Assembly (NCBI GenBank): GCA_003028315.1
Contig: CP028150.1
Span: 2,294,001 to 2,358,000 of the forward strand
From: Neisseria mucosa
GTDB taxonomy: Bacteria; Pseudomonadota; Gammaproteobacteria; Burkholderiales; Neisseriaceae
Direction of reading: 5' to 3'
DNA: 64,000 nt
Numbering within the stretch: position 1 is the stretch's first letter; the number at the start of each line of letters is the position of its first letter. The notes beneath the pieces are model-generated. The model saw nothing but the letters and a program-made list of their open reading frames with translations, ran no database searches and had not been told where the DNA came from. Positions 37,176 to 46,803 of the stretch are shown here, piece by piece. The translations under genes and the position numbers were made by a program.

Positions 37176-38729
37176 ATGATGGGTTTTGATATTTTAATTG
37201 TTGATGGTTTGATTGAAGAAAGTCTCCTATTTTTCGATGAGAAACAATACGATGAAGCGATTGAAAAACTGCTTGATGCTTTGGAGGCGATTACGGATAA
37301 AAGCACCCTGATTAGAGAGCAAATCTTGATTCAATCTAAACTTGGCAGTTGTTATCTTGAACTGCTTAGGAGAAATAACAGCACATCCGAAGTAGGAAAA
37401 TTTGCTAAGTGTGAGGCTAACAAATATTTTTCTGATGCTTATGCACAATTATCACAATTAAGTGGTGAAACAGAAAAAAAAGGATGGGAGAAAATAATCT
37501 ATCAGGGTTTAAGAGACCTTGATTACCTCAATGAAGACTGGAGTTCCTATTTCGAGAAGAAAAAACAAGAAATACAGGAATCGCTTTTCAAAAGCGAAAC
37601 TTCACAACCGCAAGATGCCGTTGCAACCGTGTTGGCGGTTCTCCATATTACGCCGATAGAGTTGGGTTTTACCCCGATGGCGCATTACACTTCACCCCAT
37701 GTATGCCATATATTGTTCGGGATTGGTGGCAACGAAATCGACAGTAAGATGCGGCTCGGCAGCTCTACTTATATGAACGACCCGTCCGAGGGCAAGAGTT
37801 TGCTGGACTTGCTAAACCAGCAAGATTTAGGGTTGGAAAACAAGGCGGATAGCTCGTCCTACAATGCTTTTTTTGCCTGCTTCTCCAGCCGCGTCAACGA
37901 TTTGAACCAGTTTCGCCTGTATGGTAAAGAAAACGGCGTAGAGGCTTCGGGCTGCTGCCTGGTGTTCAATAGAAATGGGGATTGGTTGAGAGAAGTAGAT
38001 ATTTCTGTTCCATTCCGTAGTCTTGCCAACAAATCAGGCAGGTCACAGACAAAAGTAGAAGCATTTATCCAAAGATTCAACGAGCGGATGATGGAAGCCG
38101 AAATGTCAGATTCTGCATACATAAAGCTACCGCTTTATCAAGTCGCTTATATCGCTTACAAAGATGAATATATTGCGGACAAGAAATGCGGGATATGGCT
38201 TTCTGCGTCAAATAAGCCATTCGACCTTCATCAAAATTTAGTACAAAAAAATTCGGGTTCGTCCATTCGATTCAAGTTAAACGCAAATATCAATCGATTC
38301 GGTATCCGCCTGAAACCCGTCGGAAATGAAGAATGGCATCAGTTCCGCTTGGAAAAATTAAAAGAAGCGTTGGAAGAGCTTATCGGGTGTTTCAAGGATA
38401 AATCCGCCGTCAGCGACGAAGATAAAAAAGCCTTGGAATACATCCGCTATCTGTTTAAAGACTTCGCTTTCCGCGATGAAGAAGAGTTCCGCCTGTTGGT
38501 CATCAAGCCGATCGATTCGAAGAAAATCAAATTTTGCGATAAGACCCAATCCGTCTATATCCCTTATGCCGATATACGGAATCAGGCGGACGAAGTGATT
38601 TTGGGCACGAATTACGAAAAAACCGGCAATCAACGCAAGGCGGAAGTGTTCCGCTATCAGATGAAAGAAAAATGCCCCGACGTCAAAGTCTCCCGCTCGA
38701 CGCTGCCGATTAATCCGCCGAATAAGTAG
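37176..38729 (+). CDS. Orphan TPR plus DUF2971-like protein of unknown function
   Basis: A 517-residue cytoplasmic protein without signal or membrane segment. Residues about 5-140 form a helical repeat region of TPR type (LLFFDEKQYDEAIEKLLDAL). The rest resembles DUF2971: MAHYTSPHV, STYMNDPSEG (the NDP-E motif), FFACFSSRVNDLNQFRLYG, CCLVF, FKDFAFRDEEEFRLLVI and EVILGTNY. The first third is clearly AT-richer than the neighbours, a sign of acquisition. It stands alone between ligE (behind a DUS terminator) and a prolyl oligopeptidase. Function is unknown; members of DUF2971 are often found in accessory loci. Confidence 0.6.
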   Translation: MMGFDILIVDGLIEESLLFFDEKQYDEAIEKLLDALEAITDKSTLIREQILIQSKLGSCYLELLRRNNSTSEVGKFAKCEANKYFSDAYAQLSQLSGETEKKGWEKIIYQGLRDLDYLNEDWSSYFEKKKQEIQESLFKSETSQPQDAVATVLAVLHITPIELGFTPMAHYTSPHVCHILFGIGGNEIDSKMRLGSSTYMNDPSEGKSLLDLLNQQDLGLENKADSSSYNAFFACFSSRVNDLNQFRLYGKENGVEASGCCLVFNRNGDWLREVDISVPFRSLANKSGRSQTKVEAFIQRFNERMMEAEMSDSAYIKLPLYQVAYIAYKDEYIADKKCGIWLSASNKPFDLHQNLVQKNSGSSIRFKLNANINRFGIRLKPVGNEEWHQFRLEKLKEALEELIGCFKDKSAVSDEDKKALEYIRYLFKDFAFRDEEEFRLLVIKPIDSKKIKFCDKTQSVYIPYADIRNQADEVILGTNYEKTGNQRKAEVFRYQMKEKCPDVKVSRSTLPINPPNK

Positions 38730-38770
38730 ATTGGTTTGCTTAATTTTCGATATGGGTGCTTATTGTCAAT

Positions 38771-38820
38771 CGTCATTCCCGCCGTAGCCTGTCCTCGCGT
38801 AGACGGGGGCGGGAATGACG
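38771..38820. repeat. Inverted repeat with ATTCCC/GGGAAT ends (dRS3-related)
   Basis: CGTCATTCCCGCC (38771-38783) and its exact inverse (38808-38820) flank 24 bases. The ATTCCC...GGGAAT core is that of the neisserial dRS3-type repeats. It can fold as a hairpin behind the DUF2971-like gene. Confidence 0.6.
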
Positions 38821-38952
38821 GCTGATGGCTAAGCGGCGTATCGGGAGCGATGGCGAAACCCGCCGCTCGGTTTTCAGACGACCTTTTCATCTGCCTGCAA
38901 GGCTTTCCCGCTATAATTCCCGCTTTCGCTATTTTCAGACGACCTCTTTTCT

Positions 38953-40968
38953 ATGAAATCCTATCCCGATTCCTATCTCCATTTCGAAAACCTCGACGCC
39001 CCCGAAACGCAAAATTTCGCCGCTGAAGCGCATGCCGAAACGCGTGTGCGTTTTTTGGACAACGATAAAGCGCGTGCGCTGTCGGACGGGATTTTGGCGC
39101 AGATGCAGGACACGCGGCAGATTCCGTTTTGTCAGGAACACCGCGCGCGGATGTACCATTTCCATCAGGACGCGGAATATCCGAAGGGCGTGTACCGCGT
39201 GTGTACGGCGGCGACCTACCGTTCGGGCTATCCTGAGTGGAAAATCTTGTTTTCGGTGGCGGATTTCGACGAGCTGCTCGGCGACGATGTGTATTTGGGT
39301 GGGGTGTCGCACTTGGTGGAGCAGCCCAACCGCGCGCTGTTGACCTTGAGCAAATCGGGCGGCGATACGGCTTATACGTTGGAAGTGGATTTGGAGGCGG
39401 GCGGGCTGGTTGAGGGCGGCTTTCATTTTCCGGCGGGGAAAAACCATGTGTCGTGGCGCGATGAAAACAGCGTGTGGGTGTGTCCGGCTTGGGACGAACG
39501 GCAGTTGACCGAATCGGGCTATCCGCGCGAGGTGTGGCTGGTGGAGCGCGGCAAGAGTTTCGAGGAAAGCCTGCCGGTGTATCAAATCGGCGAAGACGGG
39601 ATGATGGTGAACGCGTGGCGTTATCTCGATCCGCAGGGTTCGCCGATTGATTTGATTGAAGCGTCGGACGGTTTTTATACCAAGACGTATTTGCAGGTGT
39701 CGTCTGAAGGCGAGGCGAAACCGTTGAACCTGCCCGCCGATTGCGACGTGGTCGGCTATCTGGCGGGGCATCTTTTGCTGACGTTGCGCAAGGACTGGAA
39801 CCGCGCGAACCAAAGCTATCCGAGCGGCGCATTGGTGGCGGTGAAGCTGAATCGGGGCGAACTCGGGGCGGCGCAGCTTTTGTTTGCGCCCGATGAAACG
39901 CAGGCATTGGAAAGCGTGGAAACGACCAAGCGTTTTGTGGTGGCGAGCCTGCTGGAAAACGTACAGGGTCGTCTGAAAGCATGGCGCTTTACCGATGGCA
40001 AATGGCAGGAAGCCGAGTTGCCGCGCCTGCCTTCGGGTGCGTTGGAAATGACCGACCAGCCTTGGGGCGGCGACGTGGTTTACCTTGCCGCCAGCGATTT
40101 CACCACGCCGCTGACGCTGTTTGCGCTGGATTTGAACGTGATGGAACTGACCGTCATGCGCCGCCAGCCGCAGCAGTTTGTTTCAGACGACCTCGAAGTG
40201 CGGCAGTTTTGGGCGGTTTCGTCCGACGGCGAGCGCATCCCTTATTTCCACGTCGGCAAAAACGCCGCGCCCGATACGCCGACACTGGTCTATGCCTACG
40301 GCGGCTTCGGCGTGCCCGAGTTGCCGCACTATTTGGGCAGCATCGGCAAATACTGGCTGGAAGAGGGCCACGCCTTCGTATTGGCGAACATACGCGGCGG
40401 CGGCGAGTTCGGCCCGCGCTGGCATCAGGCGGCGCAGGGAATCAGCAAACACAAAAGCGTCGATGATTTGCTTGCCGTTGTGCGAGATTTGTCCGAACGC
40501 GGCATGAGTTCGCCCCAACACATCGGTTTGCAGGGCGGCAGCAACGGCGGCTTGATTACCGCCGCCGCCTTCGTGCGCGAACCGCAAAGCATAGGCGCGC
40601 TGGTGTGCGAAGTGCCGCTGACCGACATGATCCGCTATCCGCTGCTCTCCGCCGGCGCAAGCTGGACGGACGAATACGGCAACCCGCAGAAATACGAAGT
40701 CTGCAAACGCTGGCTGGGTGAATTGTCGCCGTATCACAATCTTTCAGACGGTGTGCCGTACCCGCCCGCACTCATCACCACCAGTCTATCCGACGACCGC
40801 GTCCATCCCGCCCACGCGCTCAAGTTCTACGCCAAATTGCGCGAAACCTCTGCGCAATCATGGCTCTACGCTCCGGACGGCGGCGGACATACCGGCAACG
40901 GCACGCAACGTGAATCCGCCGACGAACTTGCCTGCGTGTTGCTGTTTTTGAAAGAATTTTTGGGGTAA
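38953..40968 (+). CDS. Prolyl oligopeptidase family serine peptidase (S9A)
   Basis: A 671-residue cytoplasmic peptidase that cuts peptides after proline. The N-terminal two thirds form a beta-propeller; the C-terminal alpha/beta-hydrolase part holds the catalytic triad: Ser530 in GGSNGG, Asp in SLSDDRVHP (614/615) and His646 in GGGHTGNG. ANIRGGGEFG is a further family mark. An internal DUS encodes GRLKA and another, inverted, encodes VSDDL. Preceded by two DUS copies in the same orientation (38875, 38933). Confidence 0.93.
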   Translation: MKSYPDSYLHFENLDAPETQNFAAEAHAETRVRFLDNDKARALSDGILAQMQDTRQIPFCQEHRARMYHFHQDAEYPKGVYRVCTAATYRSGYPEWKILFSVADFDELLGDDVYLGGVSHLVEQPNRALLTLSKSGGDTAYTLEVDLEAGGLVEGGFHFPAGKNHVSWRDENSVWVCPAWDERQLTESGYPREVWLVERGKSFEESLPVYQIGEDGMMVNAWRYLDPQGSPIDLIEASDGFYTKTYLQVSSEGEAKPLNLPADCDVVGYLAGHLLLTLRKDWNRANQSYPSGALVAVKLNRGELGAAQLLFAPDETQALESVETTKRFVVASLLENVQGRLKAWRFTDGKWQEAELPRLPSGALEMTDQPWGGDVVYLAASDFTTPLTLFALDLNVMELTVMRRQPQQFVSDDLEVRQFWAVSSDGERIPYFHVGKNAAPDTPTLVYAYGGFGVPELPHYLGSIGKYWLEEGHAFVLANIRGGGEFGPRWHQAAQGISKHKSVDDLLAVVRDLSERGMSSPQHIGLQGGSNGGLITAAAFVREPQSIGALVCEVPLTDMIRYPLLSAGASWTDEYGNPQKYEVCKRWLGELSPYHNLSDGVPYPPALITTSLSDDRVHPAHALKFYAKLRETSAQSWLYAPDGGGHTGNGTQRESADELACVLLFLKEFLG

Positions 40969-40998
40969 GGGCAGGGGGCGACACTGCCGCCGCGAATG

Positions 40999-41041
40999 AA
41001 AAAAGGTCGTCTGAAACTGCTTTTTCAGACGACCTTTTTTA
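40999..41041. terminator. DUS inverted-pair terminator between convergent genes
   Basis: Short-loop DUS pair with T-run between the prolyl oligopeptidase gene (stop 40968) and the leftward araC-type gene (stop 41082). Confidence 0.7.
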
Positions 41042-41081
41042 ATGGTTGTTTCAAATCAAAACATCTATGCCGCCGGCCCCA

Positions 41082-42038
41082 TCAGCACTTCTTCGCATCC
41101 GAAGGCAAAAATCCGTAATGCCGCCTGAATGCTTCGTTGAACCGTCCCGCGTGTCGGTAGCCGCAAAAGTGCATGGCGGCTTGGACGGTGCTGCCGGATT
41201 CGATGAGGGCGAGCGCGTGTTCCAGCCGCAGGCGGCGCAGGCGTCCGGCGACGGTTTCGCCGGTTTGCGCTTTGAAATAGCGTTTCAGGTAGCATTCGTT
41301 CAGTCCGACTCGGCGGGCGATTTCGGCGATGGTCAGCGGGCGGGCGAATTCGTGTTGCAGGATGTCGGCGGCTTCGTCTATGCGCCGGCGGCGGTAGCCG
41401 TTGTCGTGGCGGCGGAAGGTGAAGCGCAATAATCGGGCGGAGAGTTCCAGCGCGGCGGCTTCGTCGGCGAGCAGGCCGAAGCCGTCCGATTCGAACGGGC
41501 GTTGCAGCAGGGGGCAGGCCGCCGCCGTCAGTGCCGCCGCGTTTTGCGCCAGCCGTTGCAGGGCGAATCGGCCTATCGTTTGCGGCGAAAACAGGCGTTC
41601 GTCCAGCAAGCCTTCGTCGTGCCAGCGGCGCAGTTTTTCCAGCGAAAAATCCAAATGCAGCGCGCGCATGCCGCCGTTGTCGGGCAGCAGGGTTTCGGAC
41701 ACGTCCGCCAGTTCGCCGCGTACCAGCCAGATTTCGCCGGCAGACGGGCGGTATTCCCTGCCGCCCATTTGTAACCGGTTCTGCCCCGACACCATGACGA
41801 ACAAGGCGCAGTTGTGGCTGAAATTGTGGATTTCGGTGGGAAACGCGCCCGTTCCGCCGCCGCGCATCCGCGACAGGGTGATGCCTGAGTCGAAGCGGTT
41901 GATGCACATTTCCAGATGCAAACCGGGCTGTTTTGCCTGCGCCATGAGCGCGCTGTCGGAACAGCCGTCCAGCGCCCAGCCGGATTTATCGGAGCGGACA
42001 TAGGTTTGGTACTGGCGGTAGATGGCGGCGGTGTTCAT
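41082..42038 (-). CDS. AraC-family transcriptional regulator (PchR/MpeR-like)
   Basis: A 318-residue regulator. The N-terminal part is a ligand-sensing domain; the C-terminal 100 residues hold the two helix-turn-helix units (PLTIAEIARRVGLNECYLKRYFKAQTG and the AMHFCGYRHAGRFNEAFRRHYG family mark). It resembles the PchR/MpeR type that senses siderophores or iron. It is divergent from a siderophore-binding lipoprotein gene, with operator-like repeats between them, so it probably controls the uptake genes to its right. Confidence 0.9.
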   Translation of the reverse strand: MNTAAIYRQYQTYVRSDKSGWALDGCSDSALMAQAKQPGLHLEMCINRFDSGITLSRMRGGGTGAFPTEIHNFSHNCALFVMVSGQNRLQMGGREYRPSAGEIWLVRGELADVSETLLPDNGGMRALHLDFSLEKLRRWHDEGLLDERLFSPQTIGRFALQRLAQNAAALTAAACPLLQRPFESDGFGLLADEAAALELSARLLRFTFRRHDNGYRRRRIDEAADILQHEFARPLTIAEIARRVGLNECYLKRYFKAQTGETVAGRLRRLRLEHALALIESGSTVQAAMHFCGYRHAGRFNEAFRRHYGFLPSDAKKC

Positions 42039-42081
42039 GCTTGGATAGGAACGGGTTGTCTAACAAATGAATTAAATAGGA

Positions 42082-42240
42082 ATTATTGCCAATAATCAAG
42101 CGTAGGGATTGGTTGAAACGGGAAAGGTCGTCTGAAAGCGTGTTTCAGACGACCTTTCCCGTTTCGGGAATTTGTTTTGCCGTTTCGGGAATTTTGCGTT
42201 CGGCAGCATGGTTTCTGCGAATTATTTATTTAATAATAAA
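42082..42240. promoter_or_regulatory. Operator-like repeats between the AraC regulator and the siderophore-binding lipoprotein gene
   Basis: A DUS pair sits at 42120-42160. CCGTTTCGGGAATTT is repeated at 42159-42173 and 42180-42194, a 21-base period, the spacing of AraC-type tandem sites. Two AT-rich dyads flank this: ATTATT-GCC-AATAAT (42082-42096) and TTTATT-TAAT-AATAAA (42225-42240), which could be Fur-like sites although they match the Fur consensus poorly. Confidence 0.45.
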
Positions 42241-42276
42241 CATTCCTATTCGCACAACACAAAGGAACCGCACACC

Positions 42277-43254
42277 GTGAAACCGAGTTTTTGCCTTGCA
42301 GCCTGCGCCGTCCTGCTGGCCGCCTGTTCGCCCGAACCTGCCGCCGAAAAAACTGTATCCGCCGCATCCCAAGCTGCATCCGCATCTGCCGCCATGCTGA
42401 CCGTGCCGACCGCACGGGGCGATGCCGTTGTGCCGAAGAATCCCGAACGCGTCGCCGTGTACGACTGGGCGGCATTGGATACGCTGACCGAATTGGGCGT
42501 GGACGTGGGCGCAACCACCGCACCGGTGCGCGTGGACTATTTGCAGCCTGCATTTGACAAGGCGGCAACGGTGGGGACGCTGTTCGAGCCCGATTACGAA
42601 GCCCTGCACCGCTACAATCCGCAGCTTGTCATTACCGGCGGGCCGGGCGCGGAAGCGTATGAACAGTTGGCGAAAAACGCAACCACCATAGACCTGACGG
42701 TGGACAACGGCAATATCCGTATCAGCGGCGAAAAGCAGATGGAAACCCTGGCGCGGATTTTCGGCAAGGAAGCGCGCGCGGCGGAATTGAAGGCGCAGAT
42801 TGACGCGCTGTTCGCCCAAACGCGCGAAGCCGCCAAAGGCAAAGGGCGCGGGCTGGTGCTGTCGGTTACGGGCAACAAGGTGTCCGCCTTCGGCACACAG
42901 TCGCGGTTGGCCAGCTGGATACACGGCGACATCGGCCTGCCGCCCGTGGATGAATCTTTACGCAACGAGGGGCACGGACAGCCCGTTTCCTTCGAATACA
43001 TCAAAGAGAAAAACCCCGACTGGATTTTCATCATCGACCGTACCGCCGCCATCGGGCAGGAAGGGCCGGCGGCCGTCGAAGTGTTGGATAACGCGTTGGT
43101 ACGCGGCACGAACGCTTGGAAGCGCAAACAAATCATCGTCATGCCTGCCGCGAACTACATTGTCGCGGGCGGCGCGCGGCAGTTGATACAGGCGGCGGAA
43201 CAGTTGAAGGCGGCGTTTGAAAAGGCCGAACCCGTTGCGGCGGGGAAAGAGTAG
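42277..43254 (+). CDS. Siderophore-binding periplasmic lipoprotein (FatB/FetB type)
   Basis: A 325-residue lipoprotein of the iron-siderophore solute-binding family. Lipobox LAAC (Cys17), an Ala-rich linker, then VPKNPERVAVYDWAALDTLTELG (typical start of the family), GTLFEPDYEALHRYNPQLVI, and EVLDNALVRGTNAWKRKQI near the end. It should hand ferric siderophore to an inner-membrane ABC transporter, which is not in the window. The start is GTG 42277 with AAAGGAA upstream; frames further upstream are not needed. Divergent from the AraC regulator. Confidence 0.88.
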   Translation: MKPSFCLAACAVLLAACSPEPAAEKTVSAASQAASASAAMLTVPTARGDAVVPKNPERVAVYDWAALDTLTELGVDVGATTAPVRVDYLQPAFDKAATVGTLFEPDYEALHRYNPQLVITGGPGAEAYEQLAKNATTIDLTVDNGNIRISGEKQMETLARIFGKEARAAELKAQIDALFAQTREAAKGKGRGLVLSVTGNKVSAFGTQSRLASWIHGDIGLPPVDESLRNEGHGQPVSFEYIKEKNPDWIFIIDRTAAIGQEGPAAVEVLDNALVRGTNAWKRKQIIVMPAANYIVAGGARQLIQAAEQLKAAFEKAEPVAAGKE

Positions 43255-44218
43255 GGGTCGTCTGAAAACGGAGCTTCCGAAGAAAGCGGAGTTTCTGCGA
43301 AGCTAAATCGTGGTTTCAACGAAGCAAAAAGCAGCCTGCACGTTGAAAATGCCGCCAAAGCAAACCTACGGTTTGCCGCCCTCTCCCTAGCCCTCTCCCA
43401 CGTGGAGAGGGGATTGGGTTGCAGGCTGCTTTTAGGTTCAGGCAAATTTTAACTCTTGTTGAAGCTGTACTTTCAGAAGCTGCACTTTCAGACGACCTCG
43501 TGGAACACCACAGGCACACGCATCGATAGGCTGAGTCAAAGATTCAGACCGATGGCAGCCCGCACCCGAGTTTACGCGGCAAACAGCAAGGCTGCGGCAA
43601 CCCGTCCCCTCTCCCCGTGGGAGAGGGTTAGGGAGAGGGCAGTAAGCCGTAGGCTTACATAAAGCCGATAACGCTTTCACAAAGCCTGTGCACTGAAAAC
43701 GGAAAGGTCGTCTGAAAACGGAGCTTCTGAAGGAAGCGGAGTTTCTGCGAAGCTAAAACCGAAGCTGCAAAAGAAGCGAAAAGCAGCCTGCACGTTGAAA
43801 ATACCGCCAAAGCAAACCTACGGTTTGCCGCCCTCTCCCTAACCCTCTCCCACGGGGAGAGGGGATTGGGTTGCAGGCTGCTTTTAGGTTCAGGCAAATT
43901 TTAACGCTTGTTGAAGCTGTACTTTCAGAAGCTGCACTTTCAGACGACCTCGTGGAGTACCACAGGCACACGCATCGATCGGCTGAGTCAAAGATTCAGA
44001 CCGATAGCAGTCCGCACCCGAGTTTATGCGGCAAACAGCGAGGCTGCGGCAACCCGTCCCTTCTCCCCGTGGGAGAGGGTTAGGGAGAGGGCAGTAAGCC
44101 GCAGGCTTACATCAAAGCCGATAACGCTTCCGTTACAACCCCGCCCACTGAAAGCAGCCTGCAACGAAGCCAAAATGACAAACCGCATCGTAAACCACCC
44201 AACCCATAGGAGAACCCC
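43255..44218. repeat. Two tandem ~440-bp repeats with mixed DUS dialects
   Basis: No gene. Two near-identical units (about 43255-43703 and 43704-44150). Each starts with GGTCGTCTGAAAACGGAGCT, then has AAGCAGCCTGCA (43329, 43781), a CCCTCTCCC/GAGAGGGG stem, the inverse TGCAGGCTGCTT (43420, 43872), TTTCAGACGACC, and a CCCCTCTCCCCGTGGGAGAG segment. A further AAGCAGCCTGCA is at 44152. Related units lie after the receptor gene at 46.8-47.9 kb. Confidence 0.85.
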
Positions 44219-44542
44219 ATGCAAAACGAAACCATCAACCTGAAACAGTGCCTTGCCGCCATCAAAGAATACTGGCAGCCCGAAATCATCAACCGCCACG
44301 GGTTCCAATTCCGCCTGGTCAAACTTTTGGGCGATTACGGCTGGCATACGCACGGATACAGCGACAAAGTACTGTTTGCCGTGGAGGGCGACATGGCGGT
44401 GGACTTCGCCGACGGCGGCAGCATGACGATACGCGAAGGCGAGATGGCGGTCGTGCCGAAGTCGGTGTCGCACCGCCCGCGTTCGGAAAACGGCTGCTCG
44501 GTGGTGCTGATTGAGCTGCCCGACCCGTCCGAGGCCGCCTGA
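44219..44542 (+). CDS. Small cupin-domain protein
   Basis: A 107-residue single-domain cupin. Metal-binding pattern visible in GWHTHGYSDKVLFAVEG and VPKSVSHRPRSENG. The two His before the Glu/Asp-type loop suggest a metal site. No signal peptide. RBS TAGGAG at 44208. Its stop is followed at once by AAGCAGCCTGCA (44545-44556) and then the receptor gene, so it probably shares a transcript with it. Function unknown; a link to iron or siderophore handling is inferred from context. Confidence 0.8.
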   Translation: MQNETINLKQCLAAIKEYWQPEIINRHGFQFRLVKLLGDYGWHTHGYSDKVLFAVEGDMAVDFADGGSMTIREGEMAVVPKSVSHRPRSENGCSVVLIELPDPSEAA

Positions 44543-44625
44543 AAAAGCAGCCTGCACCTCCAATATGCCAAAAATATATGCCGAAAATACAACCCCACCG
44601 CACACCAACACACAAAGGAAATCCC

Positions 44626-46803
44626 ATGACACGCTTCAAATATTCCCTGCTGTTTGCCGCCCTGCTGCCCGTGTACGCGCAGGCCGATGTTTCTGTTTCA
44701 GACGACCCCAAACCGCAGGAAAGCACCGAATTGCCGACCATCACCGTTACCGCCGACCGCACCGCGAGTTCCAACGGCGGCTACACCGTTTCCGGCACGC
44801 ACACCCCGCTCGGGCTGCCCATGACCCTGCGCGAAATCCCGCAGAGCGTCAGCGTCATCACATCGCAACAAATGCGCGACCAAAACATCAAAACGCTCGA
44901 CCGCGCCCTATTGCAGGCGACCGGCACCAGCCGCCAGATTTACGGCTCCGACCGCGCGGGCTACAACTACCTGTTCGCGCGCGGCAGCCGCATCGCCAAC
45001 TACCAAATCAACGGCATCCCCGTTGCCGACGCGCTGGCCGATACGGGCAATGCCAACACCGCCGCCTATGAGCGCGTAGAAGTTGTGCGCGGCGTGGCAG
45101 GGCTGCTGGACGGCACGGGCGAGCCTTCCGCCACCGTCAATCTGGTACGCAAACGCCCGACCCGCAATCCCTTGTTTGAAGTCCGCGCCGAAGCGGGCAA
45201 CCGCAAACATTTCGGGCTGGGCACGGACGTATCGGGCAGCCTGAACGCCGAAGGCACGCTGCGCGGCCGCCTGGTTTCCACCTTCGGACGCGGCGACTCG
45301 TGGCGGCAGCGCGAACGCAGCCGCGATGCCGAACTCTACGGCATTTTGGAATACGACATCGCACCGCAAACCCGCGTCCACGCAGGCATGGACTACCAGC
45401 AGGCGAAAGAAACCGCCGACGCGCCGCTCAGCTACGCCGTGTACGACAGCCAAGGTTATGCCACCGCCTTCGGCCCGAAAGACAACCCCGCCACAAATTG
45501 GTCGAACAGCCGCCACCGTGCGCTCAACCTGTTCGCCGGCATCGAACACCGCTTCAACCAAGACTGGAAACTCAAAGCCGAATACGACTACACCCGCAGC
45601 CGCTTCCGCCAGCCCTACGGCGTGGCAGGCGTGCTTTCCATCGACCATAGCACCGCCGCCACCGACCTGATTCCCGGTTATTGGCACGCCGACCCGCGCA
45701 CCCACAGCGTCAGCGTGTCATTGACCGGCAAATACCGCCTGTTCGGCCGCGAACACGATTTAATCGCGGGTATCAACGGCTACAAATACGCCAGCAACAA
45801 ATACGGCGAACGCAGCATCATCCCCAACACCATCCCCAACGCCTACGAATTTTCCCGCACGGGCGCCTACCCGCAGCCATCATCGTTTGCCCAAACCATC
45901 CCGCAATACGGCACCAGGCGGCAAATCGGCGGTTATCTCGCCACCCGTTTCCGCGCCGCCGACAACCTTTCGCTGATACTCGGCGGCAGATACAGCCGCT
46001 ACCGCGCAGGCAGCTACGACAGCCGCACACAAGGCATGACCTATGTGTCCGCCAACCGTTTCACCCCCTACACAGGCATCGTGTTCGACCTGACCGACAA
46101 CTTGTCGCTTTACGGCTCGTACAGCAGCCTGTTCGTCCCACAATCGCAAAAAGACGAACACGGCAGCTACCTGAAACCCGTAACCGGCAACAATCTGGAA
46201 GCCGGCATCAAAGGCGAATGGCTTGAAGGCCGTCTGAACGCATCCGCCGCCGTGTACCGCGCCCGTAAAAACAACCTCGCCACCGCAGCAGGACGCGACC
46301 CGAGCGGCAACACCTACTACCGCGCCGCCAACCAAGCCAAAACCCACGGCTGGGAAATCGAAGTCGGCGGCCGCATCACGCCCGAATGGCAGATACAGGC
46401 AGGCTACAGCCAAAGCAAAACCCGCGACCAAGACGGCAGCCGCCTGAACTCCGACAGCGTGCCCGAACGCAGCTTCAAACTCTTCACCGCCTACCACTTC
46501 GCCCCCGAAGCCCCCAGCGGCTGGACCATCGGCGCAGGCATGCGCTGGCAGAGCGAAACCCACACCGACCCTGCCACGCTCCGCATCCCCAATCCCGCCA
46601 CCAAAGCCCGCGCCGCCGCCAACAGCCGCCAAAAAGCCTACGCCGTCGCCGACATCATGGCGCGTTACCGCTTCAATCCGCGCGCCGAACTGTCGCTGAA
46701 CGTGGACAACCTGTTCAACAAACACTACCGCACCCAGCCCGACCGCCACAGCTACGGTGCACTGCGGACAGTGAACGCGGCGTTTACCTACCGCTTTAAA
46801 TAA
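44626..46803 (+). CDS. TonB-dependent siderophore receptor (FpvA/FhuE type)
   Basis: A 725-residue outer-membrane receptor. Signal to about residue 20 (LLPVYAQAD), TonB-box-like TITVTAD, plug domain with PQSVSVITSQQM, YNYLFARGSRIANYQINGIPV and YERVEVVRGVAGLLDGTGEPS, then a 22-strand barrel ending in YGALRTVNAAFTYRFK. The plug wording is that of ferric hydroxamate/pyoverdine receptors; the actual siderophore is not known. ATG 44626 with AAAGGAA upstream is used; an in-frame ATG at 44578 is not needed. The gene follows a cupin and lies between two arrays of 440-bp repeats. Confidence 0.93.
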   Translation: MTRFKYSLLFAALLPVYAQADVSVSDDPKPQESTELPTITVTADRTASSNGGYTVSGTHTPLGLPMTLREIPQSVSVITSQQMRDQNIKTLDRALLQATGTSRQIYGSDRAGYNYLFARGSRIANYQINGIPVADALADTGNANTAAYERVEVVRGVAGLLDGTGEPSATVNLVRKRPTRNPLFEVRAEAGNRKHFGLGTDVSGSLNAEGTLRGRLVSTFGRGDSWRQRERSRDAELYGILEYDIAPQTRVHAGMDYQQAKETADAPLSYAVYDSQGYATAFGPKDNPATNWSNSRHRALNLFAGIEHRFNQDWKLKAEYDYTRSRFRQPYGVAGVLSIDHSTAATDLIPGYWHADPRTHSVSVSLTGKYRLFGREHDLIAGINGYKYASNKYGERSIIPNTIPNAYEFSRTGAYPQPSSFAQTIPQYGTRRQIGGYLATRFRAADNLSLILGGRYSRYRAGSYDSRTQGMTYVSANRFTPYTGIVFDLTDNLSLYGSYSSLFVPQSQKDEHGSYLKPVTGNNLEAGIKGEWLEGRLNASAAVYRARKNNLATAAGRDPSGNTYYRAANQAKTHGWEIEVGGRITPEWQIQAGYSQSKTRDQDGSRLNSDSVPERSFKLFTAYHFAPEAPSGWTIGAGMRWQSETHTDPATLRIPNPATKARAAANSRQKAYAVADIMARYRFNPRAELSLNVDNLFNKHYRTQPDRHSYGALRTVNAAFTYRFK

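Noticed and set aside
41065..41907. Arg/Pro-rich frame overlapping the AraC regulator in another frame
   Set aside because: Low-complexity Arg/Pro/Ala product typical of out-of-frame reading of GC-rich DNA.
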